Positions 49,703-58,534 of a stretch of DNA of 64,000 nucleotides are shown one piece after another. The notes under the pieces are model-generated. The model worked only from the letters and a program-made list of their open reading frames with translations. It did no database searches and was not told the DNA's origin. Both the position numbers and the translations under genes were made by a program. The DNA lies in NCBI RefSeq assembly GCF_024198235.1, contig NZ_JAKCFB010000025.1:62001-126000 (forward strand). Direction: 5' to 3'. Within the stretch, counting starts at the first letter, position 1. Each line of letters begins with the position of its first letter. The stretch is from Myxococcus dinghuensis. GTDB lineage: Bacteria; Myxococcota; Myxococcia; Myxococcales; Myxococcaceae.

Positions 49703-50191
49703 TCACCGCGCCACGGCGTAGGTCTTGCGGATGGGGGTTCCGCCGCGGTCGAGGTCCACCTCCACGCGGGTGGCGGTGTCGAGCTGCTCGTAGACCTCCA
49801 TGACCTTGCCGGGCGAGTCGAGCGTGATGCCATTGATGGCCTGGATGATGTCGCGCTCCTGCAATCCCAGCTTGGTGAAGACGGAGTCGGGGCGCACGGA
49901 GAAGAGCTTGAAGCCCACGGGCTTGCCTTCCTTGAAGGCGGGGACGATGCGCGCATCCTGCGTCGGCGTGCAGGGGCGCCGATGGTAGGCGTTGGCCTTC
50001 GGGCGTACCTGGTAGGTGTGCTCGCCCGTCGCCTGGACGTCGAGGTCGTCGGGGATGAGGTCGCCGGGCAGCGGCGCGGGGCGCCCCTGGCGGGGCTCCG
50101 GGGGGCTTGCGCGCGAGACGACGGGCGCGCTCGCCAGGAGGAGGGCACTGCTCCACAGCCAGACCTGCTTGCGGACCGAGCAACTCGTCAT
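49703..50191 (-). CDS. Secreted PDZ-domain protein, short GspC-like paralogue
   Basis: A 162-residue protein with a signal peptide (LWSSALLLASAPVVSRA) followed by a single PDZ domain typical of the type II secretion protein GspC: FKEGKPVGFKLFSVRPDSVF, LGLQERDIIQAINGITLDSPGKVMEVYEQL and PIRKTYAV. It lacks the membrane helix and the homology region of true GspC. A sigma54-type promoter and upstream palindromes resemble those of the second GspC-like gene at 51392, so the two were probably duplicated and are co-regulated. Confidence 0.85.
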   Translation of the reverse strand: MTSCSVRKQVWLWSSALLLASAPVVSRASPPEPRQGRPAPLPGDLIPDDLDVQATGEHTYQVRPKANAYHRRPCTPTQDARIVPAFKEGKPVGFKLFSVRPDSVFTKLGLQERDIIQAINGITLDSPGKVMEVYEQLDTATRVEVDLDRGGTPIRKTYAVAR

Positions 50192-50234
50192 GGTTCGTGT
50201 CTCCTTCCCCGCTCGGGGGTGGCGGGAGGCATGA

Positions 50235-50249
50235 GCAAGCACGGTGCCA
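50235..50249 (-). promoter_or_regulatory. Sigma54 -24/-12 promoter of the short GspC-like gene
   Basis: On the minus strand TGGCACCGTGCTTGC matches TGGCACG-N4-TTGC with one mismatch and exact GG-N10-GC spacing, about 43 bp before the ATG at 50191. Confidence 0.7.
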
Positions 50250-50360
50250 GGGGGCTGCCTTCGCGGGGTCCCCCTCGATGACACGGCGAGCCAGGGGGCC
50301 GCGCCGGGGACCGGGAGGGCCTCCGGTGTCAGGGATGGCAGGCGGAGGGGCTGGGGCGAG

Positions 50361-50385
50361 GACAGGCTGTCCTGACAGCTTGTCA
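50361..50385. promoter_or_regulatory. Tandem dyads, likely enhancer-binding-protein site
   Basis: GACAGGCTGTC and TGACAGCTTGTCA, two palindromes with centres 13 bp apart, lie about 110-140 bp upstream of the sigma54 promoter. The second is shared with the site at 52421. Confidence 0.6.
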
Positions 50386-50503
50386 CGGCGCGGCAGGACG
50401 CCTGGATTCGGAAAAAACGTCCGCACCCGATGCGACAGGTCGCCCCCCAGGACGTTGTCGTCATCATTGGGGGATTGCCGCCCTCGCCGTCGCGGAGCAG
50501 GCC

Positions 50504-51382
50504 ATGTTCATCGTCTACGGGAGTTCGCGGAAGCAGCAGGCGCTGGGAAGTCGTCAGGTGATGTGCCCGGATTGCCAACGGGAGACGCCGCACGACTTCT
50601 CGCACACCTACCGCGTGGCGCACGTCTTCTGGTTCCCGCTGTTCTCGTTCGCGCTGAAGTACGCGCGCGCCTGCACGCGGTGCAGGCTGTACACGGAGAT
50701 ACCTCCGGAGCAGGTCGGTCCGGTCCCCTCGCCGCCCTTCATGCACCGCATGGGGTTGCTGATTCCCATGGGGGCGGTGTCGCTGTGCTGCGTGTGCTAC
50801 CCCATGTCGAACCTGGTGATGGGGCTGGTGCTCTCCGAGCCCCGGTCCGCTCGCGTCCCCATCCCTGTCGCCGAGGTCGAGAAGCCGGGCCGCTCCAAGG
50901 ACTTCACGGACCGGTTCAAGACCCTGGCCGAGGACGCGGCCATGGAGAAGGTCGTCCGGACCCAGCTCGATTCGATGGGGTTCAAGTCGATGGTCGTCTC
51001 GGCGGCGTCGAGCTACGTCGAGGGGCCGGTCATCCGAGTCCTCACCCTGCACTGGTCGAAGATGAAGACGGTGGGCGAAGAGGACCGCCTTCGCTTGATG
51101 GGGCTGTTGGAGTCCACGGTGGACCAGCACTTCCCTCGGGACGAAGCCTTCGTGGGGCTGGAGGGCACGGTTTTCTGGAGGGGCTTCTCGTTCCGGGAGG
51201 GCGGCGGCAAGTGGACGCGAGACCCGGATGATCCGACGGAGAGCGCGGAGATCTTCGCGGTCGACGCGATCATGGGTCGTCGGATTCCGCTTCCCGGGGA
51301 GGAAGAGGAGCTGCTGGAGGAAGCGCCGTCCGAGGTCGATTCCGACGCGGGAACCCACGTGGCGGACGACGCGGTGAAGTGA
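50504..51382 (+). CDS. Zinc-ribbon membrane protein of unknown function
   Basis: A 292-residue protein. An N-terminal zinc ribbon is formed by MCPDCQRETPHDF and CTRCRLY (CxxC-N37-CxxC). Hydrophobic segments sit at about 42-52 and 88-106 (PMGAVSLCCVCYPMSNLVMG). The C-terminal half is a soluble alpha+beta domain with an acidic tail. No enzyme motif was recognised. It lies between the two GspC-like genes, divergent from the first and convergent with the second, with only 9 bp to the latter's end. Confidence 0.7.
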   Translation: MFIVYGSSRKQQALGSRQVMCPDCQRETPHDFSHTYRVAHVFWFPLFSFALKYARACTRCRLYTEIPPEQVGPVPSPPFMHRMGLLIPMGAVSLCCVCYPMSNLVMGLVLSEPRSARVPIPVAEVEKPGRSKDFTDRFKTLAEDAAMEKVVRTQLDSMGFKSMVVSAASSYVEGPVIRVLTLHWSKMKTVGEEDRLRLMGLLESTVDQHFPRDEAFVGLEGTVFWRGFSFREGGGKWTRDPDDPTESAEIFAVDAIMGRRIPLPGEEEELLEEAPSEVDSDAGTHVADDAVK

Positions 51383-51391
51383 GCCCGGGCC

Positions 51392-52252
51392 TCAGCGGAC
51401 GTCGTACGTCTTCCGGAGGACGGCGCCCGCGCGCTCGACGTCCACCTCGAGGTGGCGCGAGTTCTTGAACAGGGTCACCACCTCCAGGGCCTTCTGGGGC
51501 GAGTCGAGGCTGATGCCGTTGACGCGCAGGAGGATGTCGCCGTTCTGGAAGCCCGCCTGCTCGTAGGGGGAGCCGGAGCGGATGGCGAAGAGCTTGAAGC
51601 CCTGGACCTTGCCGTCCCGGGCGGCGGGGACGAGGCGGATCTGCTGGAGCTCCGGGGTCTGCGCGAAGCGCTCGAGGTCGAGGAAGCGGCCCGGGATTTC
51701 GTAGGCGTGCTCGCCCAGGCGGCGGATGTCATGGCCTTCCCGTCCGCTCGGGGGCGGCGGCGGCGCGGGCGCGTTCGCGGGGGCCTGCCCGTCGATGACC
51801 TCCTCCTGTCCATTCACCCGGATGATGACGCGCTCGCGCTCGATGAGGACGACCTGGGCGTCGCGGAGCGCGTCTCCCACGCGGATGCTGTGCACGCGCT
51901 GGGTGTCGAGGTCCTGGATGGACGCGAGCGACCAGAGGGACTCGCGGGCGGTCAACGTGCCCAGCAGTCGCGCGCGGCGCCCGCTTCGCGGGAGCGCGGG
52001 GGCGGAGGCGCCGGGCGTCGCGGGGCGGTCCGAGACGCCGAGGAGGCGTGACAGCGAGCCGCTGCTCGGGAGGGGGCGCGCCGCGACGGCATCGCGAGCC
52101 CTCGCCCCAGGGAGGGCGTCCCCGCGTGGGATGGGCGGGGCGAGCTGGTACTCGGTGAGGAGCTGGACGGCGTGCGCCGTGACGAACGCTCCGGCCAGGA
52201 TGAAGGCACAGCCCAGCAGCCAGGAGTATCGCTGGAGGAAAATCCGCATCAT
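51392..52252 (-). CDS. gspC: GspC-like type II secretion protein (orphan)
   Basis: A 286-residue protein with full GspC architecture: an N-terminal inner-membrane helix (WLLGCAFILAGAFVTAHAVQ), a homology region (ARLLGTLTARESLWSLASIQDLDTQ, SIRVGDALRDAQVVLIERE) and a C-terminal PDZ domain (KVQGFKLFAIRSGSPYEQAG, NGDILLRVNGISLDSPQKALEVV). GspC links the inner-membrane platform to the secretin in type II secretion. No other gsp gene is nearby, so it is an orphan copy. It may specialise the main machine for certain substrates under sigma54 control. Start 52252 or 52249 (MM). Confidence 0.85.
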   Translation of the reverse strand: MMRIFLQRYSWLLGCAFILAGAFVTAHAVQLLTEYQLAPPIPRGDALPGARARDAVAARPLPSSGSLSRLLGVSDRPATPGASAPALPRSGRRARLLGTLTARESLWSLASIQDLDTQRVHSIRVGDALRDAQVVLIERERVIIRVNGQEEVIDGQAPANAPAPPPPPSGREGHDIRRLGEHAYEIPGRFLDLERFAQTPELQQIRLVPAARDGKVQGFKLFAIRSGSPYEQAGFQNGDILLRVNGISLDSPQKALEVVTLFKNSRHLEVDVERAGAVLRKTYDVR

Positions 52253-52292
52253 GTCCTGCCTCCTGCCCCTGTCCGGGGCGGCGCGAGGCAGA

Positions 52293-52307
52293 GCAATCAC
52301 GATGCCA
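52293..52307 (-). promoter_or_regulatory. Sigma54 -24/-12 promoter of the GspC-like gene
   Basis: On the minus strand TGGCATCGTGATTGC has exact GG-N10-GC spacing and TTGC at -12, about 40 bp before the ATG. It aligns with the promoter at 50235-50249. Confidence 0.7.
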
Positions 52308-52420
52308 GCCGGGGCGTGTGTGGAATTGCCCTCGGAGCCCACGGGCTTCCGGGACCGGAACGCTCCGGTGGGAGGGCCTGGACGTCAGACATCGGGTCGA
52401 GGCCCCTGCCGGAATGGCAA

Positions 52421-52432
52421 GACAGCTTGTCA
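52421..52432. promoter_or_regulatory. Shared GACAGCTTGTCA palindrome
   Basis: GACAGCTTGTCA is identical to the core of 50373-50385 and sits at a matching distance upstream of the sigma54 promoter, as expected for an activator site. Confidence 0.55.
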
Positions 52433-52498
52433 GGCCAGGACGTGTCGGGGAGGGGGTGTAGTGTCCCGCCTCCTCTTTTCGTCTGGAGGCTTCAAGTC

Positions 52499-52861
52499 AT
52501 GAGGATGCTTGCGGTGTCTGCCATTGCGGGGCTCTCCCTGGTCGCGGGGTGCAGCAATGTGAAGGCGACGGGGATTCGGTCGGGGAAGCTCTATCCCAGC
52601 CTCGCCGAGGGGTGTCCGGTGCGCTTCGAGAACCTGTCCTATCAAGAGGCCAGCGCCACGCTGGAGATGGTGGGGCTGGTGACGTTGTCGGGCGCCACCG
52701 ACCAGCCCCAGGCGTGGGAGGGTGAGACGCGGGAGCGGTTGTCTCCGAAGGTGTGCGAGCTGGGCGGGACGGTGGTGACCCCGAACGGGATGGTCTCCGG
52801 CGAGTCCTACCTGGGCCTGGGCACGGGGGCCATCCAGTTCGCCGTCTGGCGCGAGCGGTAG
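52499..52861 (+). CDS. Small hypothetical lipoprotein
   Basis: A 120-residue protein with a clear lipoprotein signal (AIAGLSLVAGC, Cys about 18). The mature domain of about 100 residues has two cysteines and a Gly-rich C-terminus (SYLGLGTGAIQFAVW). CTGGAGG precedes the ATG. Divergent from the GspC-like gene and convergent with the GH3 gene, with a strong hairpin between the two ends. No family recognised. Confidence 0.8.
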   Translation: MRMLAVSAIAGLSLVAGCSNVKATGIRSGKLYPSLAEGCPVRFENLSYQEASATLEMVGLVTLSGATDQPQAWEGETRERLSPKVCELGGTVVTPNGMVSGESYLGLGTGAIQFAVWRER

Positions 52862-52885
52862 CGTCGCTGGGGCCGCGTGCGTCCA

Positions 52886-52922
52886 CGGGAGGGCGGCCCG
52901 CTGCGTCCTGGCCGCCCTCCCG
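52886..52922 (+). terminator. Bidirectional hairpin between convergent genes
   Basis: A perfect 13-bp stem (CGGGAGGGCGGCC / GGCCGCCCTCCCG) with an 11-base loop lies between the lipoprotein gene and the end of the GH3 gene. Confidence 0.7.
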
Positions 52923-52940
52923 CGTGTCATCGTCCCACCG

Positions 52941-55900
52941 CTACTTGGTGAACGTGATGGGCCCGCTGGACAGGGTGGCGTTGTTCGCCCCGTCCACCGC
53001 GCGCACGCGCCACGTGTGGCTGCCCGTGGCCAGCCCGTTGAGCGTGGTCTGCTGCGTGCCCACGCCGTACACCTCGAACTCCCACAGCGAGTACCCGTAG
53101 GTCGTGGCGCGCTGGATGCCGCGCATGCGGACATAGCGCCCCACGCCGCTCAGGCCCGTCAGGTCGTCCTGGCCGCCGTTGCCGGTGGCCTCCGTGTAGA
53201 GCGTCTTCCACGTCGCGCCATCCACCGAGGCGTCGATGGCGTACTGCTTCCCGTACGCGGCCTCCCAGTACAGGTTCACCCGCTTGAGTGAGTACACGGC
53301 GCCCAGGTCCACGGTGATGGACTCCGTGTCGGGGCTCGCCGTGTCCGCCCGGCTCGCCCACCGCGTGCCGGTGAGGTTGCCGTCCACCGCGTCGTTCGGG
53401 CTGCCGAACTCGGAGGACGTGGCCGCGACGTTCTTGCCCAGCGCCAGGTTCGTCGTCGTGCCCACGTAGGCGGTGGGCGCCACCTCCGGCGTGCGGTCCG
53501 TGCCGTCCACGATGAGCACGTACTTCGCCACGCCCGCGCCCACGTCCGTCGTCTGCTCCCAGATGAACGTCGTCGCCGTCCCCGGCACGGACGCGCCCGC
53601 CGCCGGCACCATCGCGTTGAACGCCGCGGGCGGCGCCGTGTCGTTCAGCGTGAAGGTGGCCGTGGCCGACTGCGTGACGCCGCCCGCCCAGTTGTAGGCC
53701 TTCACGAACCAGGTATGCGCGCCGTTGCCCAGCGTGGCGTTGGTCAGCGTCGCAGAGGGGGTCTTCACCGTCGCCGCCGGGAACGGGCTGCTGTCGATGT
53801 AGACCTCGTACCGGTGGATGCCGGTCTGCGGGTCGCTGCTCGCGGTCCACGTGAAGGTGGGCTTCGTGGTGATGGTCGAGCCCGGCGTCGGCGTCAGCAG
53901 CGAGAAGGCCGTGGGCGGCGTCGAGTCCACCAGCCCGAAGCCGTCGAGCCCCGCGCCGTACTGGAACAGCGGGTTGCCGTAGATGGGCAGCACGGGCAGG
54001 CCCTGCGCGATGCGCGAACGAATCTCCGTGCGCTGCGCCGCCGTGGCCCCCAGGTCGAACGGCAGGTCCCACTGCTCCAGCTGGTTGTTCTCCACGTCCG
54101 TGCCGACCTGGTCCATGGCGCGCGGCAGCTGCCACGGCAGCTTGCCCCGGGGGAACACGTCGCCGAACAGCACGTCCGCCACCGCCGTGCCGCCGGAGTC
54201 ACCCGGCCGGTACGCCACCAGCAGCGCGTTGGTCTGCGGCACCACGTTGGTCAGGATGTACGGCCGCGGCAGGATGAGCACCGTCGTCGTGGGGATGTTG
54301 CGCGACTTGAAGCCGGTGATGACGCCGTACTGGTTGCCCCACTTCGCGTCGTGCGCCGGGCCGATGGGGTCGCCGGGCAGGTACGGCTTCTCCTTGTCCC
54401 ACTCCGTGCCGTGGGTGAAGTAGCTCTCGCCCACCACCACGATGGCGGCGCTGGGCGTCACGCCCGCGGGGGCCTCGTCCTTGTAGACGGTGAGGCCCGC
54501 CGCCTCCGCGCGCCGCTTGATGGCCTGGTAGATGGTCGGGTCCCCGAACTCCGTGCCGTGGAAGTCCGAGCGCCACGTCACCATGCACGACGGGTCGTCC
54601 GCGCGCGGGCCGGCGACGACGATGCTCGCCCCCGCGTTGAGCCGCAGCGGCAGCGCGCCGTCGTTCTTCAGGAGCGTCATCGCCCCCTGCGCGGCGCGGC
54701 GCACCAGCTCCTTGTGGTCCGCCGTGTGCCACTCGGACGTGCCCGCGGGGCCGCGGCGGTACGGGTCCTCGAAGATGCCCAGGCGGAACTTGAGGTCGAG
54801 GATGCGGCGCACGGAGTCGTTGATGCGCGTGGTGTTGACCGCCGTCTCGAAGTCCGCCATCTGCGCCGGGTTGGCGCCTCCCATGACGTCCGAGCCCGCG
54901 TTCGCCGAGCGCGTCCACGCCCCCGACGGCAGCCAGTCCGAGCAGATGACGCCCGTGTAGCCCAGGTTGACGCGCAGGTAGTTGAGGATGCCCACGCTGT
55001 CACCCGCGCCGTAGCCCTCCGGCCCGAGCAGCCAGCTCCCCGCGTACCCGGGCATGATGCCGCTCGTCCCCGCCTCCAGCGCCGCGTGCCACGGGCGCAT
55101 GTGGTAGTGGATGGTGGTGCCGTCGTAGGTGATGCCACCCTCGCCGCCGGCGCCCTGGCCCGGCCAGTGCTTCGTCGTCACCCAGATGGAGTGCGGGTTC
55201 ACCTCCGGCCCGCCCTGGAGGCCGGCGATGAGCGCGCGGGTGATGCCCGCCGCCAGGTCCGCGTCCTCGCCATTGCCCTCCTGGATGCGCGGGTAGAGGA
55301 CCTTGGTGCCCACCTCGGCCAGCGGTGACAGCGTGCCGCGGCTGCCCACCGCGAGCTGCTCGCGGCGCTGCATGTCGCCCAGCTCGTAGACGGTGTCCAA
55401 ATCCCGCGAGGCGGCCAGCGCCGGCTGCGTGGGCCAGCTCGTCTTGTAGCCGTGGATGGTGTCACCCGCGTCGACGTGGGGGATGCCCAGGCGCGTGCGC
55501 GCGCTGGCGCGCTGGAACGAGACGATGTCCTGCACGCTCAAGGGCCCCATGGTGAAGCCCGCCTCGGGGTACGTCTTCGCCTCGTAGAACATCTGGAGGG
55601 CCTTCTCGTGCAGCGTCATGCGCGCGAGCAGGTCGTTGACGCGGGTGGCGACGGGGTTGTGCCAGTCCTCGTACGGCTCGATGGTGCCGTTCTTGTTCAG
55701 GTCGCGCATGCCGTTGATGAGCGGCACGCCGTCGTCCTGGGCCTCCACCACCGGCAGGTAGACGCTGAAGGTGCGCAGGTCGGAGCGGCTCGTGGCCCCG
55801 CTGGCCTGCGTGGCCACGACGTACCACTTGTACGTCCAGCGGTCCGGCAGGTCCTCCGTCGGCGTCCACGACGTGCCCGTGGTGGTGGTCATCAGCGTGT

Positions 55901-57407
55901 AGCGGTCCAGCAGGCTGCCGGGCGCCATCCAGTCGTAGTCGTCGCGGCTGACGTTCAGGTAGACCTTGTAGTTCGCCGCGCCCGCGACGGTGGCCCACTG
56001 GAAGGTGGGGCGGCGCGTGCTGGTCACCATGGCGGCGTTGGCCGGCGCCACCACCGCGAACGCGCCCGCGACGGCGGGAGGCGCGGGCGCCTGGTACGGG
56101 TCCGGGATGATGGTGCGGTCGCGCCCGTCGGGGCCCGTGCCGGTGGAGTAGATCTCCACCTTCCACTCCGCGCCCTGCACCGCGAGCGCCGTCACCGTCT
56201 GCCCGCGCAGCACCGTGCCGTTCGCCGTGGTGACGACCAACCGGATGTCCGTGTTGGGCGCGGTGGGCGAGAACTGGTTCTTGGACATCGTCACCGGGGT
56301 GTTGGCCGGGAAGGTGATTTGGTACGTGAAGGGCCCGGGCGGGTTGCGCACGGAGGGCGTCGTGTTGCCCTCCTCGGGCGTGGGCGTGACGGTGATGGGC
56401 GCCGGGGAGACGTTGATCTTCGCGTACGCCAGCTCCGGGAACATCAGCTTGACGGTCTGGTTGCCCGTCTGCGGCGGCGGCTCCTCGGGCCCGGTGCCCG
56501 GCGCGTAGACCTCGAAGGACCACAGCGAGACGCCATAGCCGGTGCCCCGGGTGACGACCCGCATGCGCACGTAGCGGGCGCTGCCCGAGACGGTGACCTC
56601 GCGCCGGCCCGGCGCGCCGTCGGTGACGTTGGGGGCCAGCGAGGTCCACGTGGTGTCGTTGGTGGAGCCCTCGAGGACGTAGTTCGACGCGTACGCGCCC
56701 TCCCAGTCGAGCACCACCTTGCCGAGCGCCTGCGACGCGCCCAGGTCCACGCGAATCCACTGGTCGTCCGCCGGCGCCGAGGACCAGCGCGTGGTGGAGT
56801 CGCCGTCCACGGCATAGCCGGCCACCAGGTGCGCGGCGTTGCCCTCCACGCTCGACGCGGTGGCGGGCCGGCCCTTCGCCAGGTCCCCGGACGCGGGCGC
56901 GCCGCTGGCGTAGATGGCCAGCTCCCAGAGCGAGTAGCCGTAGTCCACCGCCCCGCGCTGCGTACAGAGGATGCGGACGTAGCGGCCCGTGCCGGTGACG
57001 GTCAGGTCGTCCGTGCCGCCGTCTCCATCCGTGACGACGCGGATGTCCGTCCAGGTCGTCGCGTCAGCGGAGGTCTGCACGCGATAGCCGATGGCGTACG
57101 CCGTCTCCCACGTCAGCACCACCCGACCGATGGTGGTGCTGGCGCCGAGGTCGACGTAGATCCACTCGTTCGCGGTGAAGGCGCTGCCCCAGCGCGTGCC
57201 GCCGTTTCCATCCACCGCGTAGTTCCCGGTGAGCGCGTCCTGGGCGGACGACGTCACCGTGGGCCGGTTGAGGGCCAGGTTCACTGCCTGCGCGCTCGCC
57301 GGAGCGCCCACCGCCACCATCCCCACCACCGCGATGACCCCGCACATGCGCGCCACCAGACTTCTGGCGCGGCGCATGGCCTGCACAAGAGGAGTTGTTC
57401 TCTGCAT
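52941..57407 (-). CDS. Secreted multidomain GH3 glycosidase with three F5/8-type-C modules
   Basis: A 1488-residue exported enzyme. Signal peptide 1-39; F5/8 type C (discoidin) modules at about 42-168 and 174-302; an Fn3-like module about 447-550; a GH3 catalytic domain about 555-880 with the nucleophile Asp824 in VICSDW and TTKHWPG (Lys-His); a GH3 C-terminal domain about 905-1150; then Fn3-like modules. A third F5/8C module (about 1319-1449) is inserted inside the last Fn3. It should hydrolyse beta-glucoside-type polysaccharides or oligosaccharides while clinging to surface glycans. One of the largest GH3 layouts one would expect; substrate unknown. Confidence 0.93.
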   Translation of the reverse strand: MQRTTPLVQAMRRARSLVARMCGVIAVVGMVAVGAPASAQAVNLALNRPTVTSSAQDALTGNYAVDGNGGTRWGSAFTANEWIYVDLGASTTIGRVVLTWETAYAIGYRVQTSADATTWTDIRVVTDGDGGTDDLTVTGTGRYVRILCTQRGAVDYGYSLWELAIYASGAPASGDLAKGRPATASSVEGNAAHLVAGYAVDGDSTTRWSSAPADDQWIRVDLGASQALGKVVLDWEGAYASNYVLEGSTNDTTWTSLAPNVTDGAPGRREVTVSGSARYVRMRVVTRGTGYGVSLWSFEVYAPGTGPEEPPPQTGNQTVKLMFPELAYAKINVSPAPITVTPTPEEGNTTPSVRNPPGPFTYQITFPANTPVTMSKNQFSPTAPNTDIRLVVTTANGTVLRGQTVTALAVQGAEWKVEIYSTGTGPDGRDRTIIPDPYQAPAPPAVAGAFAVVAPANAAMVTSTRRPTFQWATVAGAANYKVYLNVSRDDYDWMAPGSLLDRYTLMTTTTGTSWTPTEDLPDRWTYKWYVVATQASGATSRSDLRTFSVYLPVVEAQDDGVPLINGMRDLNKNGTIEPYEDWHNPVATRVNDLLARMTLHEKALQMFYEAKTYPEAGFTMGPLSVQDIVSFQRASARTRLGIPHVDAGDTIHGYKTSWPTQPALAASRDLDTVYELGDMQRREQLAVGSRGTLSPLAEVGTKVLYPRIQEGNGEDADLAAGITRALIAGLQGGPEVNPHSIWVTTKHWPGQGAGGEGGITYDGTTIHYHMRPWHAALEAGTSGIMPGYAGSWLLGPEGYGAGDSVGILNYLRVNLGYTGVICSDWLPSGAWTRSANAGSDVMGGANPAQMADFETAVNTTRINDSVRRILDLKFRLGIFEDPYRRGPAGTSEWHTADHKELVRRAAQGAMTLLKNDGALPLRLNAGASIVVAGPRADDPSCMVTWRSDFHGTEFGDPTIYQAIKRRAEAAGLTVYKDEAPAGVTPSAAIVVVGESYFTHGTEWDKEKPYLPGDPIGPAHDAKWGNQYGVITGFKSRNIPTTTVLILPRPYILTNVVPQTNALLVAYRPGDSGGTAVADVLFGDVFPRGKLPWQLPRAMDQVGTDVENNQLEQWDLPFDLGATAAQRTEIRSRIAQGLPVLPIYGNPLFQYGAGLDGFGLVDSTPPTAFSLLTPTPGSTITTKPTFTWTASSDPQTGIHRYEVYIDSSPFPAATVKTPSATLTNATLGNGAHTWFVKAYNWAGGVTQSATATFTLNDTAPPAAFNAMVPAAGASVPGTATTFIWEQTTDVGAGVAKYVLIVDGTDRTPEVAPTAYVGTTTNLALGKNVAATSSEFGSPNDAVDGNLTGTRWASRADTASPDTESITVDLGAVYSLKRVNLYWEAAYGKQYAIDASVDGATWKTLYTEATGNGGQDDLTGLSGVGRYVRMRGIQRATTYGYSLWEFEVYGVGTQQTTLNGLATGSHTWRVRAVDGANNATLSSGPITFTK

Positions 57408-57742
57408 GGGATTGAAAAGCGGGCCGCTGGAGAAAGTGGGGGAAGGGGAATGCCGGCACGTCGCGAGACGGGGCCGTGTCCGAGCGGTCCTTTCCTTTCA
57501 ACGCCTGATTCTATTTCTTCGGACGGAAAATAAAGTCAAACCAAGGTCGGATAACGCGGTAAGTCGTCCGAACAATGCATGCCCGGAAATACAGGGGTGA
57601 CCGTGCGCGCCCGTGGGTGCCGCGTCGCGTTGTCGGCAAAGGGGTGGGGTGGGTGCGGGGCCGCGTGTGCGGCGTCCGTCGCCGGGGCGTGGGCCCGCGC
57701 GGCGCGGAAGCGGGGGGCGCGTTGCACGCCCCCCGAGGTGTC
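57408..57742 (-). promoter_or_regulatory. Upstream region of the GH3 gene
   Basis: 335 bp without a gene. On the minus strand TTGACT (57534-57539) and TAGAAT (57508-57513) resemble -35/-10 boxes, but the 20-bp spacing is long, so the promoter call is weak. The locally AT-rich stretch (about 57505-57545) is unusual for this genome. Confidence 0.3.
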
Positions 57743-58399
<657 letters not shown>

Positions 58400-58534
58400 G
58401 CCTCTAGGAATAGCCGCCTGCCCTCCAGGTTTCACCTCCGGAAGGAGCAGGCTGCCGGACGGGCGACACGATGACCCACCGACGCGTCACCGGGTAGGAC
58501 GGCCTGCGCCGCTGAACTAGGGTCTCCCACCGCC

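Larger units (their letters stand above)
50192..50503 (+). other. Regulatory region of the short GspC-like gene
   Basis: 312 bp without a gene. It holds a sigma54 promoter (50235-50249, minus strand) and two tandem dyads (50361-50385). Its sequence is visibly related to the 52253-52498 region. Confidence 0.6.

Noticed and set aside
49703-52252. A complete type II secretion operon.
   Set aside because: Only GspC-like proteins are present; no GspD, E, F or pseudopilin genes are found in the window.
52399-52430. A plus-strand sigma54 promoter TGGCAAGACAGCTTGT for the small lipoprotein at 52499.
   Set aside because: The GG to GC spacing is off by one and the -12 GC is missing.
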